From a virus, in IMG/VR virus record IMGVR_UViG_3300050034_000204, positions 1 to 63,709 of that record: a DNA stretch of 63,709 nucleotides; one strand, 5' to 3'. The position numbers and the translations under genes are program-made. Below are positions 15,325 through 22,325 of this stretch, in pieces (the first letter of the stretch is position 1; every line of letters starts with the position of its first letter). The notes beneath the pieces are model-generated. The model was not told where the DNA came from. It saw only the letters and a program-made list of their open reading frames with translations, and did not search any database.

Positions 15325-16022
15325 TATATTTCTCCCTCAAAGTAAAATGGATCAATGAAAACAACAGTTCCATCTTTTCGTTGCATAATATTTCCGCTAT
15401 TCATAACATCCAAAGATGCTCCCGTCTTTTTTGAGAATTCTTTTAATTGTGTAATAGCCTCAAAAAAACTACGAGGAAGCTTCTTAAAAACAAGCTCTTC
15501 CCGATCACCTAATGGTATATAAGGAGCAAGATCCTGCAATTCTTCAAATGATTCCGCACGGAAAGAGTCGGTATTTCCTGATAATAATACCTCAATGATA
15601 TTTCTAATTTGTCTATTTTTCATTGAAGGAATCGAATATAATTTTTCAATTAAGTAACAATAATATTTTTCTTTTCCAATTCGTATAATTTTAGCATTAC
15701 CTATAACTGGAAAATGAATGTTATGGGATAACCTAGAAAATAATGCAAATTTAGCAAAGGCGCTGTCAAGAGAACGATTAATTTTTAAAATATAATCATA
15801 TCCATCTTTTTCATACGCATTAGAAAAGTGACCGATTCCAACCCTATTCCAACCATTTTTTATTAAGATATTATCGGCTTTGTAATTATTATTTGTGTCA
15901 TCATAATGATCTTTAAACAACGCAACATCATTATTAAAATTATTATCTTTATAAAATGAGTCTATGCCTTGCTCAGAATCGGAGGACCATTGTGCGGTAT
16001 TTGTTAATTCATCTAATATCAT
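15324..16022 (-). CDS. Protein-kinase-like protein with capsid-targeting-like N-terminus, 232 aa
   Basis: Short protein-kinase fold: a nucleotide-loop-like IGHFSNAYE (63-71), a strand with Lys80 (YILKI), a helix with AFAKF, then LDVMNSGNIMQRKDGTVVF (204-222), resembling the catalytic loop (Asp205, Asn211), and IDPF (Asp224) in place of DFG. The Asp-to-Asn spacing is one residue longer than in typical kinases, so activity is uncertain. It most resembles the small kinase-like proteins of large phages. The N-terminus MILDE-L matches an L-x-E cleavage pattern. Probably a kinase acting on a host or phage protein; it could be inactive. Confidence 0.55.
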   Translation of the reverse strand: MILDELTNTAQWSSDSEQGIDSFYKDNNFNNDVALFKDHYDDTNNNYKADNILIKNGWNRVGIGHFSNAYEKDGYDYILKINRSLDSAFAKFALFSRLSHNIHFPVIGNAKIIRIGKEKYYCYLIEKLYSIPSMKNRQIRNIIEVLLSGNTDSFRAESFEELQDLAPYIPLGDREELVFKKLPRSFFEAITQLKEFSKKTGASLDVMNSGNIMQRKDGTVVFIDPFYFEGEI

Positions 16023-16030
16023 ATAATCTC

Positions 16031-16342
16031 TTATTTTAAATTAGCCATTATAATAGGTACTATAACTTTCATAATTATTGCCCCCATGGCAGTTATAAAA
16101 GTTGCAATAATACCTATCCCCCAATTTATAAGCTGCTTGTTGCGATCATCTTTAATAGCTTGAATAAGATCTCGCATTTCACCAAACTGAGTTTCATATT
16201 TTTCTTTCATTTCATCAATAGTCTTTGAAAGCTCTTCGTTTGATTTTTCAATCATATCTAATCGAAGAGTTATTACTGCAAATTCTTTCGCATCTTCTAT
16301 TGCATTGCCTGAACTTTTTGAATCATTTCCTCGTGGAGACAT
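16031..16342 (-). CDS. Coiled-coil plus transmembrane protein, 103 aa (holin- or spanin-like layout)
   Basis: Start ATG 16342 (MSPRGNDSKSSGNAIEDAKE) has AGGTG about 9 nt upstream; an earlier GTG is less well placed. A coiled coil (EKSNEELSKTIDEMKEKYE) leads into one or two hydrophobic helices (WGIGIIATFITAMGAIIMKV and IVPIIM). This layout is found in phage membrane proteins with a C-terminal anchor. Function unknown. A CATAAATA box lies at 16369-16376. A protein with a similar layout occurs at 63269-63631. Confidence 0.65.
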   Translation of the reverse strand: MSPRGNDSKSSGNAIEDAKEFAVITLRLDMIEKSNEELSKTIDEMKEKYETQFGEMRDLIQAIKDDRNKQLINWGIGIIATFITAMGAIIMKVIVPIIMANLK

Positions 16343-16354
16343 AACGCAATTCAC

Positions 16355-16729
16355 CTACCTTTCTATATTATTTATGGAAATTCTTATATTTTTAAATTTA
16401 CCATTTGATATGAAGCATTCCGAGGAAGTTTTTTCATTCAAGCCACTAACTACGGGAATTTTATTAAAATCTTGTAAAATTTCATCGATATTTATTTGCG
16501 AATAATCATATTCAAAATACAAAACCCACTCATTCCCAACATGAATGGGAATAGAAATATTTTCCGGTTGAAATCGCAATCCTAATATCTGCACTGTAAC
16601 ATCATAATTTCGTTGTTGATTTCTTAAAAAAATCCAATCATCTAACGAATATTTTGAATTAAATGGAGGGATATTCCATTTTGCATTGGTTTTGGTAATA
16701 TCTATAGTTGTTCTTAATTCATAAGTCAT
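16355..16729 (-). CDS. Hypothetical protein, 124 aa
   Basis: Not recognised. Soluble and beta-rich with several aromatic residues (MTYELRTTIDITKTNAKWN, VGNEWVLYFEYDYSQI, FKNIRISINNIER). It is the last gene of the left-hand minus-strand block and lies directly beyond the inverted repeat copy at 16765-16888. No clear Shine-Dalgarno precedes ATG 16729. Confidence 0.6.
   Translation of the reverse strand: MTYELRTTIDITKTNAKWNIPPFNSKYSLDDWIFLRNQQRNYDVTVQILGLRFQPENISIPIHVGNEWVLYFEYDYSQINIDEILQDFNKIPVVSGLNEKTSSECFISNGKFKNIRISINNIER
16369..16376 (-). promoter_or_regulatory. Late promoter box CATAAATA
   Basis: Lies in the 3' end of the 124-aa gene and serves the coiled-coil/transmembrane gene at 16342. 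Confidence 0.55.
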
Positions 16730-16764
16730 ACTTCTATTTAAGAAATTATATTTTGATAAAGAGA

Positions 16765-16888
16765 GTGACAGGAAACCCGTAAAGATCTATACGAAAAACA
16801 TGTCGCACCTAGTTGTCTATGATAATTTACTACACAATATATAGTGCTTTTAATATAACCAACCCATAGTTTAAAATAATACTCGTTC
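16765..16888 (+). repeat. Inverted repeat copy 1 (partner at 45081-45206)
   Basis: 96 bp (16765-16860, GTGACAGGAAACCCG to TAATATAACC) match the other copy in reverse with one mismatch. After about 18 unlike bases a further 10-bp match ends ATACTCGTTC (16879-16888). It lies in the gap between diverging genes. Both copies have the same orientation relative to the gene behind them (16918 + and 45031 -), which fits a duplicated regulatory region. Confidence 0.9.
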
Positions 16889-16895
16889 AAAATAT

Positions 16896-16903
16896 CATAA
16901 ATA
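16896..16903 (+). promoter_or_regulatory. Late promoter box CATAAATA
   Basis: Lies 14 nt before ATG 16918 with AGGAG in the leader. An ATG at 16903 would be upstream of +1 and is rejected. Confidence 0.6.
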
Positions 16904-16917
16904 TGGTAGGAGATAAA

Positions 16918-17697
16918 ATGCCTTCACAGATTAAACCGAACTCGATTGATGCTACTTATCCTGTTGCCGGGGTTTCGCAACCGACACAAGGATTCAGGAC
17001 AAATTTTCTAGCTATTCAAAATGCATTTAAAGAAACTGCATTGGAACTAGAAGATCTTGTTAATAAAACAATTGTATCTGCTCCATTGACATATGGAAAT
17101 TCAAATGTATATATTAATAATTTTGGTGGAATGAATAATTCCAACCTGAGTCTTACAGCATATGCTGATTCAATATATGATCATGGTGAAATTTCTGGTT
17201 CTAGTACTATTGATGTAGATATGAGTGCAGGTACAATCCATACTTTTTCGTTATCAACTTCTTCGGTGCAAACTATCAATGTTGAAAATTTTCCCGGACT
17301 TGGATATAGTAAAATTGTATTATCGGTGACGGCAAATGCCACGCCACAATATATTGATTTTTCTACTATCTATGGGAGCGTGTCTGCATATCCGCAAAGT
17401 ACTACCGGAAGTGATATGTTATATGCACCCCAAGCATCAAATGCAAATCTTAGACTGGATTCGTCATATTATAATTATTTAATTGATATTAGCAGCGAAG
17501 ATGGAACAAATTGGTTTGTGCAAATTGAAAATCCGCCAGAGCAAATGTATGTTGTATCCGTTCCAACTACCAGCATAGGAAGTGCCGGAGATTGTAAAGG
17601 AATGGTTGCATATGATTATTCTTATTTGTATCTGTGCAATGGTTATTATGATGGTAGTACTCAGATTTGGAGAAGAATTGTATTGAGCACATTTTAA
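16918..17697 (+). CDS. Virion structural protein, 259 aa
   Basis: The N-terminus (MPSQIKPNSIDATYPVAGVS, then QGFRTNFLAIQNAF) closely resembles the start of several T4-like and marine phage virion proteins that read like IPVAGQDNDSQGFRDNF. The middle is beta-rich. The C-terminal segment (GSAGDCKGMVAYDYSYLYL, then YDGSTQIWRRIVL) is a familiar end domain of phage fibre or neck proteins. Likely a tail fibre, whisker or neck decoration protein. Start ATG 16918 follows AGGAG, with a late box at 16896-16903. Confidence 0.65.
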   Translation: MPSQIKPNSIDATYPVAGVSQPTQGFRTNFLAIQNAFKETALELEDLVNKTIVSAPLTYGNSNVYINNFGGMNNSNLSLTAYADSIYDHGEISGSSTIDVDMSAGTIHTFSLSTSSVQTINVENFPGLGYSKIVLSVTANATPQYIDFSTIYGSVSAYPQSTTGSDMLYAPQASNANLRLDSSYYNYLIDISSEDGTNWFVQIENPPEQMYVVSVPTTSIGSAGDCKGMVAYDYSYLYLCNGYYDGSTQIWRRIVLSTF

Positions 17698-17699
17698 TC

Positions 17700-17728
17700 T
17701 TGACTTTACTATTCGCATATGAGATACT
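17700..17728 (+). promoter_or_regulatory. Sigma70-like extended -10 promoter
   Basis: TTGACT (17700-17705), 17 nt ending in TGA, GATACT (17723-17728). Expected start about 17735, leaving a leader that includes GGAG before ATG 17769. Confidence 0.65.
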
Positions 17729-17748
17729 TGTTAGGTAGACAAATCATA

Positions 17749-17756
17749 TATAAATA
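17749..17756 (+). promoter_or_regulatory. Late-type box TATAAATA in the dUTPase leader
   Basis: Perfect consensus, but a start from it at 17762 would cut the GGAG site, leaving only 7 nt of leader. A second, later promoter is possible. Confidence 0.4.
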
Positions 17757-17768
17757 CTTGGAGAAAAT

Positions 17769-18215
17769 ATGCTTTTAGTAAAGAAGATGCAAGAAGATGC
17801 AATTGTTCCAACATGTAGTCATCCCGGAGAAGATTTTGGTTATGATGTATATTCAGTCGAAGATGTAACGCTTATTCCAAATAAAGTGGTAATGGTTGAT
17901 ACCGGCATTTCTGCTCAATATTATATGCCAGATGGTACTAATAAAGTATGGGGATTATTGATTAAGGATAGATCAAGTATGGCAGCAAAAGGAATTACTA
18001 CTTCTGGTGGGGTAATTGATGCTTCATACACGGACAATATTCGGATTTTAATGACCCTGCACGGCACTTGTCATAACGAATCATATATTATCCCAAAGGG
18101 AGCAAAGATTGCGCAACTGATCCCTATTCCAGTTGCAACAAATAGTATTACAGAAGTAGATGAATTGCCTAGAAGTTCTCGGGGAACAAATGGATTCGGC
18201 AGCACAGGAGCATAA
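17769..18215 (+). CDS. dut: dUTP pyrophosphatase (trimeric type)
   Basis: 148 aa. Converts dUTP to dUMP and keeps uracil out of phage DNA. All five dUTPase motifs are present: motif 1 GEDFGYDVYS, motif 2 KDRSSMA, motif 3 GGVIDASYTDNI, motif 4 GAKIAQLIP, and motif 5 RGTNGFGSTG. The length is normal for the trimeric family. GGAG precedes ATG 17769. The stop overlaps the start of the next gene (TAATG), so the two are coupled. A sigma70-like promoter suggests early expression, with a possible late box closer in. Confidence 0.95.
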   Translation: MLLVKKMQEDAIVPTCSHPGEDFGYDVYSVEDVTLIPNKVVMVDTGISAQYYMPDGTNKVWGLLIKDRSSMAAKGITTSGGVIDASYTDNIRILMTLHGTCHNESYIIPKGAKIAQLIPIPVATNSITEVDELPRSSRGTNGFGSTGA

Positions 18216-18460
18216 TGTTTTTTGATGGATTATATTCAAATTTAAAAAATGCTGAAATAGAAGAACGTATTTCAAAATTACAAGCTCTTTTAGCTTCAGG
18301 GTATCAAAATGAATCCGTTATTAATCAAGCATACATGTTTATGAATGAATTGACAGAAGAACGGGATCGAAGATATCAGCAAAAATTAGAAAAATATTAT
18401 AAAAAGAAGGGGATTGTTAATCCAGACAAGGATGATAGCCCAATCGATTTTGGAGAATAA
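18215..18460 (+). CDS. Small helical protein, 81 aa
   Basis: Overlaps the dUTPase stop by one base (ATAATG). Mainly alpha-helical and charged (NAEIEERISKLQALLASGY, EERDRRYQQKLEKYYKKKG) with an acidic tail (DKDDSPIDFGE). No recognised family. The overlap and position suggest co-translation with the dUTPase, but no functional link is shown. Confidence 0.75.
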   Translation: MFFDGLYSNLKNAEIEERISKLQALLASGYQNESVINQAYMFMNELTEERDRRYQQKLEKYYKKKGIVNPDKDDSPIDFGE

Positions 18461-18461
18461 T

Positions 18462-19103
18462 ATGCTAGAAAATACTTCATTACAGCACGATATTAGTTTT
18501 CATTCCATCTTTGTGGTTGATACTGCAATCTATCCTGTTAATTTTAAAGTTAACATACGATATGATGTTGCGTCATTTAATTCAGAAGAGCATACAATTG
18601 CGATTCGAAGAATTTTATTTTTCTTTAATGAAGTACTTAATAAATCCATTTTCATAGCAAAAGATAATCCCATCTTATCAAAAATGAAAAAATTCAAGGG
18701 ACCAAATATTTTTGTTGAATTGCCAGATGTTCCAAGTGAACATATTCTTGGTTTATTATTATATGATAAAATCCAAGCAATTGTTCAAGATGTTTTTGTA
18801 ATAGATACATTTACTATTTTGGGAGATTATGGAAATATTTCGTATGTTATCGATTCCGAGACTAAATTTGTAGATGAAGGCGAAGATGTTTGGTGGGAGC
18901 GCCCCGATCCATCGGTATCTGATGATTATAAAGCAAATGTCAATCAACTTACTTGGGATATGCTTGAATTAACACTGGATGAAGAACTTATCGAAATGCC
19001 ATCTATTGAATTGATTCCGGGAAAATCTCCCACCCCAGAAAAAATAAATGAAGAATTAATTAAATCCATTGAACAAATTGATGGAGAAGAAGATGAAGAT
19101 TAA
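18462..19103 (+). CDS. Hypothetical protein, 213 aa
   Basis: Start ATG 18462 (MLENTSLQHDISFHSIFVVD) follows GGAG; an earlier in-frame start at 18414 lies inside the previous gene and has no such site. The protein is mixed alpha/beta and ends in an acidic region (PGKSPTPEKINEELIKSIEQ, GEEDED). Not recognised. The start of the next gene lies inside its end, so these genes are tightly packed in one transcript with the dUTPase. Confidence 0.75.
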   Translation: MLENTSLQHDISFHSIFVVDTAIYPVNFKVNIRYDVASFNSEEHTIAIRRILFFFNEVLNKSIFIAKDNPILSKMKKFKGPNIFVELPDVPSEHILGLLLYDKIQAIVQDVFVIDTFTILGDYGNISYVIDSETKFVDEGEDVWWERPDPSVSDDYKANVNQLTWDMLELTLDEELIEMPSIELIPGKSPTPEKINEELIKSIEQIDGEEDED

Positions 19104-19614
19104 TGATTATGGATTGTGCGGAGTTTCTCAGGATGAGGTTATTGAGGAACTTCGCAAAAATCCTAATTTAGATATTGAAAAATTATTATTAGAAGATTCG
19201 GAATATAATGATAACGTAAAAAATACTTATGCATATGAACTTCCTACAACCAAAATATATACTGATAAATTAAATATATCCCCTTCTGAATTTCATAATT
19301 CTTTAAATAAAGAATGGCTCATGCCAGAAGAATATACAAACATGAATATCATATCTTATATTAATGGATTGTGCAAAACTCCCGAGGAACTTGATAGAGC
19401 ACATATAGAATTAGAATTATATGCTAAATTTGAATTGATTGATTTATTACGATATTTAAAATATTTACGAGATACGGCCATCAAAAATAATGTAGTGTGG
19501 GGAGTTGGAAGAGGAAGTTCTTGTTGTTCATATGTGTTATACTTATTAGGGATACATAAAGTAAATAGTATTTTATATGATCTAAAAATAGAAGATTTTC
19601 TCAGGAATAAATAA
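19093..19614 (+). CDS. DnaE-like (C-family polymerase) fragment protein, 173 aa
   Basis: The last 40 residues (WGVGRGSSCCSYVLYLLGIH, then SILYDLKIEDFLRNK) match the well-known block of bacterial DNA polymerase III alpha that runs GPGRGSAAGSLVAYALGIT...YDLLFERFLNPER. The protein stops right after it, before the catalytic aspartates expected downstream. So it is a truncated or repurposed polymerase segment, not an active polymerase. It could be a nucleotide- or DNA-binding protein derived from the palm domain. Start ATG 19093 follows GGAGAAGAAG inside the previous gene. Confidence 0.65.
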   Translation: MKINDYGLCGVSQDEVIEELRKNPNLDIEKLLLEDSEYNDNVKNTYAYELPTTKIYTDKLNISPSEFHNSLNKEWLMPEEYTNMNIISYINGLCKTPEELDRAHIELELYAKFELIDLLRYLKYLRDTAIKNNVVWGVGRGSSCCSYVLYLLGIHKVNSILYDLKIEDFLRNK

Positions 19615-19630
19615 GTACTAGGAGAAATCA

Positions 19631-19903
19631 ATGGCAAGACGAGTTGTAATATCAGCAAGAGGAAAGAAAGTAGATTTTGATGCGTTGAAGGATCGATATG
19701 CAAGTATGAATTCGATTAAAAAGCATTCTGCTAAACCAAAGAAAATTAAAGAAAAGCCAAAGACGGCTGAGGTAGTTGTTCCAAGGATTCCTCGATTAAC
19801 TATGGAGTCACCCGCCCCTCGTCCAATTCCGGTTGAGGAACCGCCGGTGCAGGTAACAGAAATTGATGTAGTAGGAACTTCAAAACCAACCAAAAAGAGG
19901 TAA
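19631..19903 (+). CDS. Small basic, proline-rich protein, 90 aa
   Basis: MARRVVISARGKKVDFDAL leads into a lysine-rich stretch (KKHSAKPKKIKEKPKTAE) and then a proline-rich stretch (ESPAPRPIPVEEPPV), with a basic end. Likely disordered. Similar N-termini of small basic proteins occur next to replication genes in T4-like phages, but I cannot assign a role. AGGAG precedes ATG 19631. It is directly upstream of the co-chaperonin gene. Confidence 0.7.
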   Translation: MARRVVISARGKKVDFDALKDRYASMNSIKKHSAKPKKIKEKPKTAEVVVPRIPRLTMESPAPRPIPVEEPPVQVTEIDVVGTSKPTKKR

Positions 19904-19905
19904 TA

Positions 19906-20292
19906 ATGTCATCGCAAAAACCAGTAATTAATCATGTAAAAGGAAATCATATTCAACCTTTGAAGAATAAAATTCTTGTAAGAGATATGTCATTTGGTGA
20001 CATTAAAACAAAGAGTGGAATAATTTTAATCAATGATGATGCTACTTCAAGAGGTATTCATCCACGGTGGGCACAAATTTATGCAGTTGGAGATAAAGTA
20101 AAGGATGTTCATCCGTTGCAATGGGTATTGGTTGATCATGGTCGGTGGACTCGGGGTGTTGAATTCGAAGTTGAAGATACCGCAGAAATATTCACTGTTC
20201 GGGAAGTAGAAGAAAGTTCTATTCTATTAGTAGCAGATGAGAAACCAGATTTTTCTAGGTTTTCATTTCCCGGCAAACCAGACGCAATTTAA
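19906..20292 (+). CDS. GroES-like co-chaperonin (T4 gp31 type), 128 aa
   Basis: Caps the host GroEL chamber so that phage proteins, typically the major capsid protein, can fold. It shows the GroES pattern: IQPLKNKILVRDMSFGD (strand plus start of the mobile loop), KTKSGIILINDD, then WAQIYAVGDKVKDVHP and WVLVDHGRWTRGVEF, ending in VEESSILLVAD. It is somewhat longer than GroES (97) and close to T4 gp31 (111). ATG 19906 comes 2 nt after the previous stop. It is transcribed with the clamp loader gene. Confidence 0.8.
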   Translation: MSSQKPVINHVKGNHIQPLKNKILVRDMSFGDIKTKSGIILINDDATSRGIHPRWAQIYAVGDKVKDVHPLQWVLVDHGRWTRGVEFEVEDTAEIFTVREVEESSILLVADEKPDFSRFSFPGKPDAI

Positions 20293-20303
20293 AAGGATAA
20301 TAC

Positions 20304-21233
20304 ATGGTAGATAAGAATAAATTATGGGTAGAAAAATATCGTCCTTCATCAGTTGATGATTTTGTATTCACTGATGAACAACAACAAGCACAAATTACTA
20401 ACTGGATTAAAAATCAAGATTGTGGAAATATTTTATTTTATGGTACTGCTGGCACAGGAAAGACGAGCCTTGCACTTTTACTAGTTAAATGCCTTAATAT
20501 TGATCCATATGATTTTTTAAAGATCAATGCCAGCAAGGAACGTAATATTGATGTGATGCGAGAAAAAGTTACCAACTTTGCATCCACTATTCCATTTGGT
20601 AAACTCAAAGTAGTTCTCTTAGATGAAGCTGATGGCCTTACTCCAGATGCGCAAAACTCGTTAAAAGGAATGATTGAGCAATATACTTCATGCCGATGGA
20701 TTCTAACCGCCAATGCCAAAAATAGAATTATTCCTCCCATTCATAGCCGCACCCAATCAATGGAAATTTCTAGGTTAGATCATACCGAGTATTTGGCAAG
20801 AGTTGCAAAAATTTTGATTGATGAAAATATTGATTTTGAATTGGAAACTCTAGAATTATATACTTCTGCATATTGGCCGGATCTTCGTAAATGTATTAAT
20901 TCTTTACAAACAAATTGCATTGATGGTAAATTATTAAGTCCTACTAAGTCTTCGGTGGCTACAAGTGATTATAGGTTAGAAGCTATTGACTTATTCAAGC
21001 AAGGGAAATTTCGAGAAGCAAGAAGCAAAATTGCTTCGCAAATTCGGCCAGAAGATGCTGAAGAGTTTTTTAGATTCTTATATGATAATTTGGATTTGCT
21101 TGGGGATACCGATGAGCAAAAAGATGGCGCTATTTTGATTATTCGCAAAGGATTGGTTCAAATACCGCTGGCATCTGATGTAGAAATTTTAATATCAGCG
21201 GTACTTACTGAATTAATGCAAAATAGAGGATAA
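20304..21233 (+). CDS. Sliding-clamp loader ATPase, T4 gp44-like
   Basis: 309 aa. AAA+ ATPase that opens the polymerase clamp. It shows LWVEKYRPSSVDDFV at the N-terminus, Walker A GTAGTGKT (47-54), Walker B LLDEAD (105-110), a sensor-like WILTANAKN, and the SRT Arg finger (148-150). Length is close to T4 gp44 (319). The C-terminal collar-like domain is present. AAGGAT precedes ATG 20304. The gp62-like partner is not clearly seen; the small gene after it is too short to be one. Confidence 0.9.
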   Translation: MVDKNKLWVEKYRPSSVDDFVFTDEQQQAQITNWIKNQDCGNILFYGTAGTGKTSLALLLVKCLNIDPYDFLKINASKERNIDVMREKVTNFASTIPFGKLKVVLLDEADGLTPDAQNSLKGMIEQYTSCRWILTANAKNRIIPPIHSRTQSMEISRLDHTEYLARVAKILIDENIDFELETLELYTSAYWPDLRKCINSLQTNCIDGKLLSPTKSSVATSDYRLEAIDLFKQGKFREARSKIASQIRPEDAEEFFRFLYDNLDLLGDTDEQKDGAILIIRKGLVQIPLASDVEILISAVLTELMQNRG

Positions 21234-21234
21234 T

Positions 21235-21408
21235 ATGTCAGTTAAAAAGAAAATAACTTTTAAGATCGTAGATAAATCAAACGTAGTAAGTGAATATTCA
21301 TTTACTTTTACCGAATCTGGTAATATGTGGAATCTGGCTCTCACAGATAATGCTCTACAAGTTCTAATTGAAGAATTATCATATAAGCATTCTGAAATCG
21401 ATTATTGA
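21235..21408 (+). CDS. Small hypothetical protein, 57 aa
   Basis: Starts at ATG 21235, one base after the clamp loader stop (TAATATG), with AGAGGA just upstream. The protein is MSVKKKITFKIVDKSNVVS, then YSFTFTESGNMWNLALTD and a helix, ending EIDY. A short beta-hairpin plus helix; no family recognised. Gene density and position make it a likely real gene in the clamp-loader transcript. Confidence 0.65.
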   Translation: MSVKKKITFKIVDKSNVVSEYSFTFTESGNMWNLALTDNALQVLIEELSYKHSEIDY

Positions 21409-21412
21409 TTAA

Positions 21413-21420
21413 GTTAAATA
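21413..21420 (+). promoter_or_regulatory. Possible late box GTTAAATA
   Basis: Variant of the late box (as before the gene at 32838), 18 nt before ATG 21439 with AGGAGG in the leader. Confidence 0.35.
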
Positions 21421-21438
21421 GTCTTAGGAGGATGCATT

Positions 21439-21657
21439 ATGTATTTAATTTTGACGAGTATTCAATGTGGAAAAAATATCGAAGATCATCCCGAGATTGT
21501 ATCCAAATTAAGTAATACTGCATTACGCGAAGCAAATCTCATTCTTGACTTAGATAATAAAGATGTAATTAAATGTCGTGGTTATTTGATTGATGGCAAT
21601 CCTGTAGAACGAGATTTTGATCTTCTTTTAAAATCAGTTCAAGACAAATACGTTTAA
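21439..21657 (+). CDS. Small hypothetical protein, 72 aa
   Basis: ATG 21439 lies behind a strong AGGAGG. Sequence: MYLILTSIQCGKNIEDHPEI, then a mixed alpha/beta body ending DLLLKSVQDKYV. No family recognised. A 14-bp hairpin follows the stop at once, so the message ends there. Confidence 0.7.
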   Translation: MYLILTSIQCGKNIEDHPEIVSKLSNTALREANLILDLDNKDVIKCRGYLIDGNPVERDFDLLLKSVQDKYV

Positions 21658-21658
21658 A

Positions 21659-21688
21659 TTTATCCCATGATCGAGATCATGGGATAAA
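21659..21688 (+). terminator. Terminator hairpin, overlapping a late promoter
   Basis: Perfect 14-bp stem (TTTATCCCATGATC / GATCATGGGATAAA) with a 2-nt loop. Its right arm supplies the GATAAA of the late box at 21683-21690. It separates the clamp-loader transcript from the next gene. Confidence 0.75.
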
Positions 21689-21690
21689 TA
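21683..21690 (+). promoter_or_regulatory. Late promoter box GATAAATA, 5 nt before ATG
   Basis: Places +1 on the A of ATG 21696; leaderless mRNA predicted. Box plus first codons match those of the 9919 gene at 27 of 34 bases. Confidence 0.7.
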
Positions 21691-21695
21691 TTTCT

Positions 21696-22271
21696 ATGAG
21701 ACTATATGAACTAGAATCTTCAACATTTACTTTATGGCATGGCGGAAAAGATCTACAATATAATTATAGAGAATTTCAACCTAGCGGGAAAGGACGATGG
21801 GAATACGGTCCGGGAATATACTTAACCACTCATTATGATACGGCTCGTAAGTATTCGTCTGGCGGCAAAACAACTTACAAAGTTGTCATTAAAAAGGGAA
21901 CGGATATTAGCAAGGTTAATATTCCTTTGGATACCGCCATTGATTTTGTTAAACGATATGCAATCAAAAAATTTCAGAAATCAATAATAGAAGACCTCCG
22001 AGGAATTGCAGAAAAAAGAAATGGTTCGGTTTATATTGTTGCTGTTTCAAATCTATTATTTAATTCAAATGCAATTTCTTCAGCTAATACGGTTGCATTA
22101 CGAAAGTTTTTGGTGGATAATGGTGTTGATTATGAAATTGTTACTCATTTTGGCGGACGAGATGAAACGGTTGTGGTAATATATAATCCAAAAATAATAT
22201 TATCGGTGACCGCTGTGAAAGCAAAAGACGTGCAATCTTCGGAATGGGAACAGCCAACAAATTTATCTTGA
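21696..22271 (+). CDS. ADP-ribosyltransferase-like protein with capsid-targeting-like N-terminus, 191 aa
   Basis: The fold pattern is that of an ADP-ribosyltransferase: a strand with LWHGG (13-17), GPGIYLTTHYDTARKYS (38-54) with Tyr42 in the ART tyrosine region, and GGRDETVVVIYNP (about 153-165). The H-Y class of ART/PARP-like proteins is the closest; the third catalytic residue is not certain. The N-terminus MRLYE-L has a gp21-type site, as does T4 Alt (MELITE-L), which is an ART packaged and injected with the DNA. It may modify host proteins such as RNA polymerase right after infection. Leaderless start predicted, insulated by a terminator. Confidence 0.65.
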   Translation: MRLYELESSTFTLWHGGKDLQYNYREFQPSGKGRWEYGPGIYLTTHYDTARKYSSGGKTTYKVVIKKGTDISKVNIPLDTAIDFVKRYAIKKFQKSIIEDLRGIAEKRNGSVYIVAVSNLLFNSNAISSANTVALRKFLVDNGVDYEIVTHFGGRDETVVVIYNPKIILSVTAVKAKDVQSSEWEQPTNLS

Positions 22272-22296
22272 CATGGCATTCCAAGTTTGATAAACT
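22268..22296 (+). promoter_or_regulatory. Sigma70-like extended -10 promoter
   Basis: TTGACA (22268-22273), 17 nt ending in TGA, TAAACT (22291-22296), overlapping the stop of the ART-like gene. Confidence 0.75.
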
Positions 22297-22325
22297 GGTA
22301 ACGTGGTATCAACAAGGAGAAAAAT

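Noticed and set aside
16903-16917. ATG 16903 as start of the virion protein
   Set aside because: It lies upstream of the expected transcript start and has no Shine-Dalgarno; ATG 16918 has AGGAG.
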